DNA of 64,000 bases from Luteococcus sp038433155 (GCF_038433155.1 NZ_JBCDMW010000039.1:1-64000); one strand, 5' to 3'. Counted from the stretch's first letter, positions 18,535 to 27,233 are shown. Program-made: numbers and translations. The notes: generated from the letters alone by a model not told the origin.

Positions 18535-19332
18535 ATGAGTCGCATCATAGGAGCCGACGTAGCCCTGGCATCCGTCGCAGTCGCAACGGTGGCTCTAGCT
18601 GCAATCGCTAGTACGGGCTATTCCGTCCGCGCCTACCCAACAAGTACCGTCAGCGTCGCTGCCGCCGACACAGAGCCCACCCCGACGTCTTCCACCACCC
18701 CGAGTGGGGGCTCGGCATCCCGAAAGCCCCCGAAGCTTCCAGCAGACAGCGTCGCAACGCTGGGCGTACTTGGTGACAGCACCAGCAACAGCACCAGTGA
18801 GTGGGTCAACGAGCTAGGGTCCTACTTCGGCATGAAGCGGAGAACAGAAGTCCGTCGAATCAACCAAGGCGACCCGAACAGTTACAACGATCCGATGCGC
18901 TACGGCGATGTCGATCCGCCATTGGCCATTTGGAATGCTTCTACGGAGGCACATCTTGACCTGACGACCGACACCGCAAAGCGCAAGTTCCCGTCGCCCC
19001 CCACCTTGATCCTTATCAGCCAAGGGCGTGACTCGGAACTGAGCACGGCTCCTGAGAGGCTCTCCACCGAGGTTGCCGTCCTTCAGCGAACGTTCCCGAA
19101 GGCGTCCATCGCCGTCGTGCTTCAGCCCGTCGGCACAGACGATCCAAAGAAGGATGTCCTGACCGCGGTCCGCTCGTGGGCGACGGAGCAGGGGCTCCCC
19201 ACCATTGACGTAGACAAGGCCTTCAAGGCCTCCGGCAAGGGTGAAGCCATCTTGGAGCCCGATGGCACTATCACGGCCGATGGACAGGTTTTCTGGGCGT
19301 CCACGGTGTACAAGGCAATCTCTGCAGGGTGA
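18535..19332 (+). CDS. secreted or membrane-anchored SGNH-like protein, C-terminal His not visible
   Basis: The 265-residue protein has a hydrophobic N-terminal segment (residues 7-30), a Thr/Ser/Pro linker (45-70) and then a domain that opens with LGVLGDSTSN (Asp81, Ser82), the block I signature of SGNH hydrolases. The usual C-terminal DxxH block is replaced by DGTITADGQVFWAS, with no histidine. It diverges from the AT3-SGNH gene. It could be a catalytically altered or non-catalytic SGNH protein that binds the acylated glycan. The fold call rests on block I and on the spacing of hydrophobic strands. Confidence 0.6.
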   Translation: MSRIIGADVALASVAVATVALAAIASTGYSVRAYPTSTVSVAAADTEPTPTSSTTPSGGSASRKPPKLPADSVATLGVLGDSTSNSTSEWVNELGSYFGMKRRTEVRRINQGDPNSYNDPMRYGDVDPPLAIWNASTEAHLDLTTDTAKRKFPSPPTLILISQGRDSELSTAPERLSTEVAVLQRTFPKASIAVVLQPVGTDDPKKDVLTAVRSWATEQGLPTIDVDKAFKASGKGEAILEPDGTITADGQVFWASTVYKAISAG

Positions 19333-19490
19333 CTTGGGGAGGCTCTTCCCCTTCGCCAAGCTCGGGGAGCACCGCACGGCCATGGACAGCTCGGGGATCC
19401 GGGGATCCACTCGGGGATCGTCTGTAGTTCCTGAGAGCGCGCTGGGAAAACGTTCGGGGGGTGAACCTTTGCGCGACTAGCTTCACACCT

Positions 19491-19509
19491 GAACTACACC
19501 GCGTAGTTC
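19491..19509. promoter_or_regulatory. perfect inverted repeat upstream of XRE regulator
   Basis: GAACTAC and GTAGTTC (7-bp arms, 5-bp spacer ACCGC) sit 18 bases before the regulator's ATG. A further GTAGTTC half-site is at 19424-19430. This is a likely operator, perhaps for autoregulation. Confidence 0.55.
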
Positions 19510-19527
19510 TGACGGAAGGAAGTGCGC

Positions 19528-20412
19528 ATGGTGGAGCCGAGCCCCGGCCAGGATCCGTCGGTGGTCAGCAATCCATTTGCCGAGCGCCTCTCAGCGGCAA
19601 TCGCTGAGCGACGGTTGTCCCTCGCGCGTGTGCAGGCCAAGCTGGAGGCGCTGGATCACCACATCTCCGTAGCCTCGCTCAGCTACTGGTCCACCGGACG
19701 GTCCATGCCCACCCGCTCCCGCTCCTACGGAATCGTCCAGGCGCTGGAGGGCATCCTGCAGGTGGAGGACGGCCACTTGACCGAGGCCATCGTCGCAGGC
19801 CCTCAGGAGTATGCGATGGCAGCCATCATGAACCGTCAGGAGTTGCTGACAGACCTCCTGCAGGAGCACGACCTGCCCAACGCCAACATGTTTGAGAAGG
19901 ACGTCATCTCCCACTCCGTGACGATTGATCGGGACGGCTGCGAGCGCAGCATGGTCACGCGGATGGTGCTGCGGGCCAGGAACTCCGGCGCGCAGCGGTG
20001 GGCCATCATCGTGGAGCGGGTCGGCCCGCGGGACATCGAAGCCTCCGGGGACGCGACGGCACCGCTACTGCGACAGATCCGGATAGCCCCTGACCTGACC
20101 GCCCTGGAGTTCGGGCTGGACCACCCTCTGGAGCGTGGCGAGGCCCTGCTGGCTCAGCACGAGATCCACTTCCCGGCCGGCAACCCGCCCGTGGATTCCT
20201 CGGGCTTCTCGCTGCGGGCTCCCCTGAAGACCTTGTCCTTGCGCGTGGAGTTCCTGGACCAGTTGCCTCCGCGGCTCTTCCGCACCTTCCAGGCCCCTGG
20301 AGCGGACGAGCCGGTCCGGTTGGAACAGTCCCTGCTGATCCGGGCTCGCGTGGCACACTGCGTGATCCACGACGCAACCCCCGGAACACACGCCATCGGC
20401 TGGGAGTGGTGA
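19528..20412 (+). CDS. XRE-like transcriptional regulator with long C-terminal domain
   Basis: The 294-residue product has an N-terminal helix-turn-helix region (about residues 18-65: FAERLSAAIAERRLSLARVQAKLE...ISVASLSYWSTGRSMPTRS). The rest, about 200 residues, is a beta-rich domain I cannot assign. ATG 19528 is preceded by GGAAGGAA with six bases spacing; a GTG at 19522 is less well placed. The gene stands alone, preceded by a palindrome and followed by convergent hipA. Proteins of this layout in actinobacteria are annotated only as HTH regulators. Its ligand and targets are unknown. Confidence 0.68.
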   Translation: MVEPSPGQDPSVVSNPFAERLSAAIAERRLSLARVQAKLEALDHHISVASLSYWSTGRSMPTRSRSYGIVQALEGILQVEDGHLTEAIVAGPQEYAMAAIMNRQELLTDLLQEHDLPNANMFEKDVISHSVTIDRDGCERSMVTRMVLRARNSGAQRWAIIVERVGPRDIEASGDATAPLLRQIRIAPDLTALEFGLDHPLERGEALLAQHEIHFPAGNPPVDSSGFSLRAPLKTLSLRVEFLDQLPPRLFRTFQAPGADEPVRLEQSLLIRARVAHCVIHDATPGTHAIGWEW

Positions 20413-20455
20413 CCTGCTCCTTCGACGGCTCGGGGGTCGCGATGGGGCTATGGGG

Positions 20456-20473
20456 CCTCGACAAGCTGGGGCC
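20456..20473. repeat. short interspersed repeat (CCTCGACAAGCTGGGGCC type)
   Basis: A copy of the short element seen throughout the window (core CGA-CAAGCTCGGGG or its complement), with a second weaker copy at 20429-20445. It lies between two convergent genes. Confidence 0.5.
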
Positions 20474-20496
20474 ATGTCCGGGACCACGACCGCCTT

Positions 20497-21744
20497 TCAG
20501 CTGACGGTGAGGGCGCACATCCGCTCGACTGCCGGCAGCACTCTGGCCAACAGCTCTCGCGTTCCGGGAATCCCGTCCTGCTGGGCCTTCACCTGTTCCA
20601 CGGCTTGAGGTAGCCGAGCGGCAAGGTCTTCCACCCTGGCCAGACCTCGGTCCACACCCAATGAGTTGATCTCGAAGAAGCGTCGCCACTGAGCTTGCCT
20701 CACCATCCCGAACTGACGCTCACCCCCGATGGACATGGCTGCCTTGCGCTGGTGCATGATCCCCTCGCCGTCGACGTCATAGGGCAAGGAACTGGCAATG
20801 TCATACAGCGGAGCCAGCTGTGCCGCCCCACCAGAGAGCAGCACCGAGTAGTTCCGTGCGTGCCCATCAGGTGCCCCCAACAGATAGGTTGCCACCAAGG
20901 CATCCACAAACCTGTCACGCGACGCCTCATCCGCCCGAGTGGCCAGGGCTTCCACCACGTCCTTGGCATGGGGCCCGCCGTCCCTCTCGTAGGGGTAGAG
21001 GTTCCCCAAGGCCTGGCACATGTCCTCCGCATGCAGCCGGCGGACCTCGCCCCCAGCCCCCAGCCGATCAAACCGTCGCTCCACGATGGCGCCACGGCCC
21101 TCGAACTCCAGGTACTGCGACGCGGCCACCGGCAGCCCCGCCGCGGCCAAGATGCGCAGGCACAGATGCTCATTGAGCGCTTGGTGCTTCACTCCGGAGA
21201 CCCCGGGTTTCACGATGTGGGTGGAGGCAGCACTTCCGCGTGGGTCCGCCCAACCCGCCGCGGTGCGGGTCAACGTGAACTTGGACTGGCCCCCGCCGAT
21301 GCTCCACCGCTCATCGGCAATCTGCCAGGACGCCTCATCGTGGACAAAGCGAGCCAGGCGCTCAGCGATCCAGCCGTCGTCCACCGGCACCAGCTCGGCT
21401 GTCTGCCCTTGGATACGGTCCACCTCATCTGCCCAACAAGCCCGCACGGCCCCCGGACAGTCCAACCCCACCACGGACAGCAGAGCCACCGGATTGCGGG
21501 GGTTCACGCCACCTCGCTGGGCAATCCGGAGCCGAACCGTCCGGTCCGCCGGTAGCAGTCCCACCAGCCAACTGGTGACGATTCGATTGGTGTAGGGCCG
21601 CTCAGACAGGGGCATCGACAGGCTGAGCGGTGTGGCTTCCTCCGACGCCAAGTACTCGTCGGCATACCGGAACTCCAGCCCGGGTCCTTGGTGGATGGTC
21701 CCGGCGCGCTGCTCCCCCAAGAAGATGGCCAAGTCCTTCGCCAT
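20497..21744 (-). CDS. hipA: HipA-family serine/threonine kinase toxin
   Basis: The 415-residue protein shows the HipA order: an N-terminal subdomain with LPADRTVRLRIAQRGGVNPRNP, a Gly-rich GGGQSKFTL loop, HIVKPGVSGVKHQALNEHL, and the catalytic DGHARNYSVLL loop with the following DIASSLPYD metal-site segment. In E. coli the kinase phosphorylates GltX and causes persistence. The gene lies three bases after the hipB stop on the same strand, the standard antitoxin-first order. The residues needed for activity appear to be intact. The target in this organism is not known. Confidence 0.93.
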   Translation of the reverse strand: MAKDLAIFLGEQRAGTIHQGPGLEFRYADEYLASEEATPLSLSMPLSERPYTNRIVTSWLVGLLPADRTVRLRIAQRGGVNPRNPVALLSVVGLDCPGAVRACWADEVDRIQGQTAELVPVDDGWIAERLARFVHDEASWQIADERWSIGGGQSKFTLTRTAAGWADPRGSAASTHIVKPGVSGVKHQALNEHLCLRILAAAGLPVAASQYLEFEGRGAIVERRFDRLGAGGEVRRLHAEDMCQALGNLYPYERDGGPHAKDVVEALATRADEASRDRFVDALVATYLLGAPDGHARNYSVLLSGGAAQLAPLYDIASSLPYDVDGEGIMHQRKAAMSIGGERQFGMVRQAQWRRFFEINSLGVDRGLARVEDLAARLPQAVEQVKAQQDGIPGTRELLARVLPAVERMCALTVS

Positions 21745-21747
21745 GGT

Positions 21748-22011
21748 TCACCACTCCTGGTTCTCCACCAGCGCCAACAGTTCCTGCGAACCAGCCGGCG
21801 CCTGGTGCTCAATGAGGTCGACGTGCACGGACAAGGCACGCAACACGGCGAAGAGCTTGTCCACCTGCGCGCCCGGGTGGCCGGATTCAACCTGGATGAG
21901 CCAACGACGGGACACGTGCGCCTGTGCCGCCAGCTCCGCCTGGGTGAGCCCGCGCGCAGCGCGCAGCCGAGCAACCTCCCGCCCCAGCTCGATATGGTTC
22001 CGGATATCCAT
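21748..22011 (-). CDS. hipB: HipB-type XRE antitoxin/repressor
   Basis: The 87-residue product is a single helix-turn-helix domain (IELGREVARLRAARGLTQAELAAQAHVSRRWLIQVESG) with a short tail. I chose ATG 22011, which has GGAG seven bases upstream; longer versions of the frame run into the operators. It should bind HipA and repress the pair. Two matching 14-bp palindromic sites lie directly upstream. Confidence 0.9.
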   Translation of the reverse strand: MDIRNHIELGREVARLRAARGLTQAELAAQAHVSRRWLIQVESGHPGAQVDKLFAVLRALSVHVDLIEHQAPAGSQELLALVENQEW

Positions 22012-22025
22012 GTGACCGCTCCGTG

Positions 22026-22039
22026 ACATTGCCAGATGT
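22026..22039. promoter_or_regulatory. hipBA operator site 1
   Basis: ACAT-N6-ATGT palindrome, 15 bases before the hipB start. The same 14-mer recurs 26 bp away with two changes, so it is probably bound by HipB. Confidence 0.6.
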
Positions 22040-22051
22040 GAACGTACGATT

Positions 22052-22065
22052 ACATTAGCAGATGT
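22052..22065. promoter_or_regulatory. hipBA operator site 2
   Basis: Second ACAT-N6-ATGT site; the interior is TAGCAG against TGCCAG in site 1. The 26-bp centre spacing (about 2.5 helical turns) would put the two dimers on opposite faces of the DNA. Confidence 0.6.
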
Positions 22066-22221
22066 CAGGGAACGGTCACTCCTGCGCCTCACGACAGCCA
22101 GCGGCCACGCTGAACCCATCCTCACGGCAGGGTGCACGTCCGACTCGCACGGGCCCGTGCTGCGCCACATGCCCGTGGTAGCCCGACGTGCACCGTCGCA
22201 CTCAGGACCCAGGGACGCCCC

Positions 22222-23490
22222 TCAGGCACCCGCCCAGTAGGCCTCCAGCGCCCGCTTCAGGAACCACGGGTCCTCCACCCCACACAGTTCCCGGGCGGAG
22301 TGCATGCTGAGCAGCGGGATGCCAACGTCGACGGTCAGGATCCCCAGCCGGGTGGCAGTCAGCGGGCCGATCGTCGAGCCGCAGGGCACCGCATTGCTGC
22401 CGACGAAGGCCTGGGTGGGCACGTCGGCCTGCTCACACGCGCGCTTCCACAGCGCTCCCCCGGACCCGTCTGTGGCGTAGCGCTGGTTGCCGTTGATCTT
22501 GAGCAGCGGGCCGGCGTTGAGCTGCGGATGGTTGTTGGGGTCATGCATGTGCACGTAGTTGGGGTGCACGGCATGGCCGGCGTCGGCGCTCAGGCACGAC
22601 GAGCGGGCCAGCATCGCGCGGTAGTCGGCGCCCTCCACGCCCAGGCCCGACGCCAGCCGCACCAGCACGTCCTCCAGGAAGGGGCCGCAGGCCCCGGAGC
22701 GGGTGGAGCTGCCCACCTCCTCATGGTCAAAGGCCGCCAGCACCACCACGTCGTCGCCGGGGGCGACGTCCAGCAACGCCTGCAGGCTGGCGTAGACGCT
22801 GGACAGGTTGTCCATCCGCGACGACGCGAAGAACTCCTCGTCGGGGCCGAAGACGGCCGGTGCCTCGGTGGGGAAGGCCAACACGTCGTGGTGGGCCAGT
22901 TCGCTGACGTCGATCCGGGCCACCCGGCAGAGGTACTCCTCGATGTCCAGGGTGGGATCCAGCGAGTAGAAGGGCATCAGGTGCTGCTGGCGGTCCAGGT
23001 GCAGGTTGTCATTGACCGTGCGGTCCAGGTGCGGCGCCAGCTGCGGGATCCGGGCAATGGGGCCGGTCCTGACCAGGGTGACGGTGCCGTCGATGGTGAC
23101 CAGCCGGCCGGCCAACCCCAGCTCCCGATCCAACCAGGAATTGTTCAACGGGCCGCCGTAGACCTCCATCCCGCACTGCTGCCAGCCCGCGGAATTGCTG
23201 GTGGGATTGGGCTTCAGCTTGAAACTGGGGGAATCGGTGTGGCTGCCGACAATCCGGAAGCCGGAGGTGTCCGTGAGTGCGTCGGGCACCAGCCAGGCGA
23301 TCAACGCGCCGTCGCGGATGGTGAACTGCGCATTGCCGACGCTGTCCCAGGGTTGCTTCTCGTCCAGCTCGGTGAAACCAGCACCACGCAACTGCTCAGC
23401 CATGGTGGCGACGGCGTGGTAACTGGTGGGCGAGGCGGAGATGAAGTCAGCGAAGGTTCCGATGAAGTCGAGGGCAGCGTCACTGGGCAT
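22222..23490 (-). CDS. apeB: M18-family aminopeptidase
   Basis: This protein of 422 residues is a dinuclear zinc aminopeptidase of family M18. It carries VGSHTDSPSFKLKP (first zinc His and Asp), AAFDHEEVGSS (Asp bridging and Glu catalytic), SADAGHAVHPNY, and the C-terminal VDVGIPLLSMHSARE with the last His ligand. Length matches bacterial M18 enzymes, which are cytoplasmic and remove N-terminal, often acidic, residues. The gene is monocistronic, between hipB and a lipoprotein gene on the same strand. Confidence 0.93.
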   Translation of the reverse strand: MPSDAALDFIGTFADFISASPTSYHAVATMAEQLRGAGFTELDEKQPWDSVGNAQFTIRDGALIAWLVPDALTDTSGFRIVGSHTDSPSFKLKPNPTSNSAGWQQCGMEVYGGPLNNSWLDRELGLAGRLVTIDGTVTLVRTGPIARIPQLAPHLDRTVNDNLHLDRQQHLMPFYSLDPTLDIEEYLCRVARIDVSELAHHDVLAFPTEAPAVFGPDEEFFASSRMDNLSSVYASLQALLDVAPGDDVVVLAAFDHEEVGSSTRSGACGPFLEDVLVRLASGLGVEGADYRAMLARSSCLSADAGHAVHPNYVHMHDPNNHPQLNAGPLLKINGNQRYATDGSGGALWKRACEQADVPTQAFVGSNAVPCGSTIGPLTATRLGILTVDVGIPLLSMHSARELCGVEDPWFLKRALEAYWAGA

Positions 23491-23528
23491 GGGCCCAGTA
23501 TCTCAGGCGGCATCGCTCCCCACCATGC

Positions 23529-24014
23529 TCAGCGACCTGCCCTCGTACGCGCTCGCAGGGCTTGCGTGCTGCACTCATCCTCGAAGCAGTTGGCACCCGA
23601 GACGACGATGGCGCTGCCCTGGTCCGGGCGGTCCACCAGGAAGCAACGGTGCCCGACGTCTGCAACCTGACGGATGGTGGCCGGCCGGAAGGAGGTGGCG
23701 CACCGGTCGGTGGTGGTGGGCAGGGCGGCGAGATTCTGGTCGATCCCTTCGCAGGTGCTGGCGTCATTCGGGATGGTCACGGCCGTACCCAGGACGCGGA
23801 CCGCGATGGTTGGCACGGACTGCAGGTACAGGTCATTGTCCCCGTGGAAGCCGGGGTCACTCTGGTGGACTTCACTGACCGCGGCGTCCGGATCGATGGT
23901 GATTCCGCACCAGCCCTCCAGCTTCTGGGCCGGCCAGCCCGGGCCCGATGAACAGGCCGTCAGGGCCAGCGTCACTGCCCCCGCGGCGATGAGGGCTGCT
24001 GCTCGTCGGGTCAT
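23529..24014 (-). CDS. small lipoprotein of unknown function
   Basis: From ATG 24014 the product has 161 residues with a lipoprotein signal: MTRRAAALIAAGAVTLALTACSS, lipobox LTAC, lipidated Cys near residue 21. The mature part has six Cys, suggesting disulphides, and no family that I recognise. The frame extends upstream to 24134, but that part lacks coding character and would bury the signal peptide. It should be tethered to the outer face of the membrane. Confidence 0.7.
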   Translation of the reverse strand: MTRRAAALIAAGAVTLALTACSSGPGWPAQKLEGWCGITIDPDAAVSEVHQSDPGFHGDNDLYLQSVPTIAVRVLGTAVTIPNDASTCEGIDQNLAALPTTTDRCATSFRPATIRQVADVGHRCFLVDRPDQGSAIVVSGANCFEDECSTQALRARTRAGR

Positions 24015-24223
24015 GGGCCCATGATGGCCCGTCGCCGGCTCGACGGACATCTGCCCGTGGACCCAATCGGGTACCTCCCCGGGATGCGGCCACTCCTGCA
24101 GGACGCCGAGGCCGCAGGGTCCGCAGGTCCGCACAGGCAGAACGGCGCCCTCAGGCGAGCAGTCCGGGGCCGGACGGACCCGCCTCGCAAAAATTGTCAG
24201 AGGCGTCGTGCAGAGTGGAAGCC

Positions 24224-25948
24224 ATGAACACCACCGCCGTCATCATGCTGCTCGCCGGGCTCGCCCTGGGTCTGCTGGTGGGTGCCCTCGCCGCCCTCCA
24301 GGTGGCCCGCGCCCGGCAGTCCGCGCTGGAATCCGCCGGGCAGGCCGCCCTGGCTGAGGCTCGTACGGAGGCCGCCGGCGCCCGCGCCGAAGTGGCCAAT
24401 GTGCGCGCCGACGCTGCCAAGGCGTGGAACCAGATGTCCGAGGTCCGGGCGGACCTGGAACGCGCCAAGGCGGAGACCGAACGCGCCCGCACGGAGGCTG
24501 CCATCGTCCGGGCCGAGGTGAGCGACGCCGAGACGCAGGTGGCCCAGGCCCATGCGCTCACCGCGCAGGCGCTGAGCGAGAAGGCCGACGTGCAGGCCCA
24601 GTTGACCGGCATGACCGCGGAACGCGACGCCGCGATCAAGCGGGCGGAGGAACTGGCGGCAGACCGGGAGTCCATCGAGAACCGGTTCAAGGTTCTCTCC
24701 AACGAGACCCTGGAGAAGCAGGGCAAGCAGGCCGAGGCGGTGGCCGATGCCCGGTTCAAGGCGACGGCGGAGCTGATGACTCCCGTCGCGGAGAGCCTGA
24801 AGCTGATGAATGACCGGATCAACCAGGTGGAGCGGGAACGGGCCAGCGCCACCGCGGAGATGCGGGAACAGATCAAGAGCGTGCTGGTCACCAGCGAGAA
24901 CCTGCGCCGGGAGACCAACTCGCTGGTCAGCGCGCTGCGCAAGCCGCAGGTGCGCGGCACCTGGGGCGAGACCCAGCTGAAGCGGGTCGCGGAGCTGGCC
25001 GGCATGGTGGAGCGCTGCGACTTTGACCTGCAGACCTCCACCACCACCGATGACGGGACGCTGCGCCCGGACATGAAGGTGAACCTGGCCGACGGCAAGT
25101 GCCTGTTCGTCGATTCCAAGGTGCCGCTGAGCGCCTTCCTGGATGCCTATGAGGCCGCCGACGATTCGCTGCGCGACGCCCACCTGGCCACCTTCGCCCG
25201 GCACGTGCGCAGCCACATCGACCAGCTCTCCAGCAAGCAGTACTGGAAGCTGGAGAAGAACACCCCGGAGTTCACCATCCTGTTCATGCCCAGCGAGGCC
25301 TTCCTGCAGGCCGCCCACGAGCAGATGCCGGACCTGCACGAGTACGCCGCCCGCCGCAACATCACCCTGGCCACACCCAGCATCCTGATCCCGCTGCTGC
25401 GGGCCGTCGCGCACGGCTGGCAGCAGGCCGCGCTGGCGGAGAGCGCCGCGCAGGTGGCCGAGCTGGGCCGTGAACTGTACGAGCGGCTGGGCAAGATGGG
25501 CCAGCACTTCGACGGGGTGGGCCGCGGCCTGACTCAGGCGGTGAAGGCCTACAACTCCACGCTGGGTTCGCTGGAGAGCCGGGTGATGGTGACCGCCCGC
25601 AAGTTCAACGAGCTGGAGGTGACCCACGTCGAGCTCCCGCAGGGCAAGCCGGTCAAGGAAACCCCGCGCCAGCTGACGGCGACGGAACTCACCCGCGCAG
25701 TCGAGGAGGACAGCGCGAGCCCGGAATTGGAGGCAGCCCCCGAAGTGGCCTCGACAGGCTCGGCCGCAGTGGCCGGCACCCTGCCCACCGACGCAACCCC
25801 GGCCCCCGAGCCTGTCGAGGGGACTTCGGTCGAGCCCAAGGGCCTCCCCGAACGGGACGAGCTCACCCGGCAGCAGCCGTCGCTGGATGAGCTGATGGAG
25901 GTCCAGCCCACCGTCCTGCCGGTGGAACGACGCCGCCGCACGAGCTGA
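24224..25948 (+). CDS. rmuC: DNA recombination protein RmuC
   Basis: The 574-residue protein has a single N-terminal membrane helix (residues 5-25), a long Ala/Glu-rich coiled coil (about 30-220) and the RmuC domain (KPQVRGTWGETQLKRVAELAGM...FMPSEAFLQAA...ATPSILIPLLRAVAHGW). The last 100 residues are acidic, Pro-rich and low-complexity. Within that tail, two inverted copies of the window's short interspersed repeat are translated as ASTGSA and PEPVEG. RmuC proteins limit inversion at short inverted repeats. ATG 24224 is favoured because it places the membrane helix at the N-terminus; the frame is open from 24194. Confidence 0.92.
   Translation: MNTTAVIMLLAGLALGLLVGALAALQVARARQSALESAGQAALAEARTEAAGARAEVANVRADAAKAWNQMSEVRADLERAKAETERARTEAAIVRAEVSDAETQVAQAHALTAQALSEKADVQAQLTGMTAERDAAIKRAEELAADRESIENRFKVLSNETLEKQGKQAEAVADARFKATAELMTPVAESLKLMNDRINQVERERASATAEMREQIKSVLVTSENLRRETNSLVSALRKPQVRGTWGETQLKRVAELAGMVERCDFDLQTSTTTDDGTLRPDMKVNLADGKCLFVDSKVPLSAFLDAYEAADDSLRDAHLATFARHVRSHIDQLSSKQYWKLEKNTPEFTILFMPSEAFLQAAHEQMPDLHEYAARRNITLATPSILIPLLRAVAHGWQQAALAESAAQVAELGRELYERLGKMGQHFDGVGRGLTQAVKAYNSTLGSLESRVMVTARKFNELEVTHVELPQGKPVKETPRQLTATELTRAVEEDSASPELEAAPEVASTGSAAVAGTLPTDATPAPEPVEGTSVEPKGLPERDELTRQQPSLDELMEVQPTVLPVERRRRTS
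25749..25820. repeat. inverted pair of the short interspersed repeat inside rmuC
   Basis: CCTCGACAGGCTCGG (25749-25763) and its exact complement CCGAGCCTGTCGAGG (25806-25820) form a perfect 15-bp inverted repeat with a 42-base loop, in frame in the rmuC tail. The same element occurs between genes elsewhere in the window. Confidence 0.75.
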
Positions 25949-25967
25949 GGGTGGCACCATTGGGCGG

Positions 25968-27233
25968 GTGACTTCCCTTGCCGAGCTCTCCGCCCTCGTC
26001 GACGACGCCGCCACCCGCCTCTACGGCGTGGCCAACCGCACCCCGCTGCAGCGCAATGACCGGCTCAGCGAGGCCACCGGCGCCGAGGTCTGGCTCAAGC
26101 GGGAAGACCTGCAACCGGTGCGCTCCTACAAGCTGCGCGGCGCGTACAACCTGATCAGCACCCTGTCCGAGGCCGAACGCACCGCGGGGGTGGTGTGCGC
26201 GTCGGCCGGCAACCACGGGCAGGGCGTGGCGTGGAGCTGCGCCAAACTGGGCATCCGCGGCAAGATCTTCGTCCCCTCCACCACCCCGCGGCAGAAGCGG
26301 GACCGGATGATCGCGCTGGGCGGTGAGTGGGTGGAGCTGGTGGTCACCGGCGACACCTACGACGAGGCCGCGGCCGCCGCCCGGGAGACCGTCGAGGCCA
26401 CCGGCGCCACCATGGTTCCCGCCTTCAACGACCCGCGCACCGCCGCCGGCCAGGGCACCGTCGCCCGGGAGATCGTCGAGCAGCTGGGCCACACCCCCGA
26501 CGTGCTGCTGGTGCCGGTGGGCGGCGGCGGCATGCTGGCCGGCTGTGCCGCCTGGCTGAGCAACCGCCCCGGCACCACCATCATCGGCGTCGAGCCGGCG
26601 GGTGCGGCCTGCATGGCGGCCGCCGTCGCCGCCGGAGAGCCGGTGGAACTGCCGTCGATCGACACCTTCGTCGACGGCGCCGCGGTGCGCCAGGCCGGTG
26701 ACTTCACCTATCCCCTGGTCCGCGAGGCCGGCCTCGAACTGGTCACGGTTCCCGAGGGCGAGATCTGCACCGAGATGCTGGCCATGTACCAGACCGACGG
26801 CATCATCGCCGAACCCGCCGGCGCCCTGGCGGCCGCCGCCCTGCGCTCAGCCACCGGCACCCCGGCGGTTACGGTGAAGCCGGGGATGAGCGTCGTCGCC
26901 ATAGTCAGCGGCGGCAACAACGACGTCTCCCGCTATGCCGAGATCGTGGAACGCTCCCTGATCCAGGAGGGGCGCAAGCACTACCTGCTGGTCAACTTCC
27001 CGCAGGAGCCGGGCGCGCTGCGCCGCTTCCTGGACGAGGTGCTGGGCAGCGACGATGACATCACCTACTTCGAGTACGTCAAGCGCTCCAACCGGGAGAT
27101 CGGCCCTGCCCTGGTGGGGATCGAGCTGGGCGACCCCAGCACCTACCAGGCGCTGCTGCAGCGGATGGAGGCCTCCGGGATCAAGGCCGAGGTGGTCTCC
27201 CCCGATTCCCCCTTCTACCGCTTCCTGATCTGA
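25968..27233 (+). CDS. ilvA: threonine ammonia-lyase
   Basis: The 421-residue enzyme has the PLP lysine in SYKLRGAYN (Lys55), the phosphate-binding VGGGGMLAG and a C-terminal single ACT-like domain (LLVNFPQEPGALRRFLDEVL...FYRFLI). It converts threonine to 2-oxobutyrate, the first step to isoleucine. The ACT-like domain suggests allosteric control by isoleucine, as in IlvA rather than catabolic TdcB. Start is GTG 25968, 19 bases after rmuC. A strong terminator follows. Confidence 0.93.
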   Translation: MTSLAELSALVDDAATRLYGVANRTPLQRNDRLSEATGAEVWLKREDLQPVRSYKLRGAYNLISTLSEAERTAGVVCASAGNHGQGVAWSCAKLGIRGKIFVPSTTPRQKRDRMIALGGEWVELVVTGDTYDEAAAAARETVEATGATMVPAFNDPRTAAGQGTVAREIVEQLGHTPDVLLVPVGGGGMLAGCAAWLSNRPGTTIIGVEPAGAACMAAAVAAGEPVELPSIDTFVDGAAVRQAGDFTYPLVREAGLELVTVPEGEICTEMLAMYQTDGIIAEPAGALAAAALRSATGTPAVTVKPGMSVVAIVSGGNNDVSRYAEIVERSLIQEGRKHYLLVNFPQEPGALRRFLDEVLGSDDDITYFEYVKRSNREIGPALVGIELGDPSTYQALLQRMEASGIKAEVVSPDSPFYRFLI

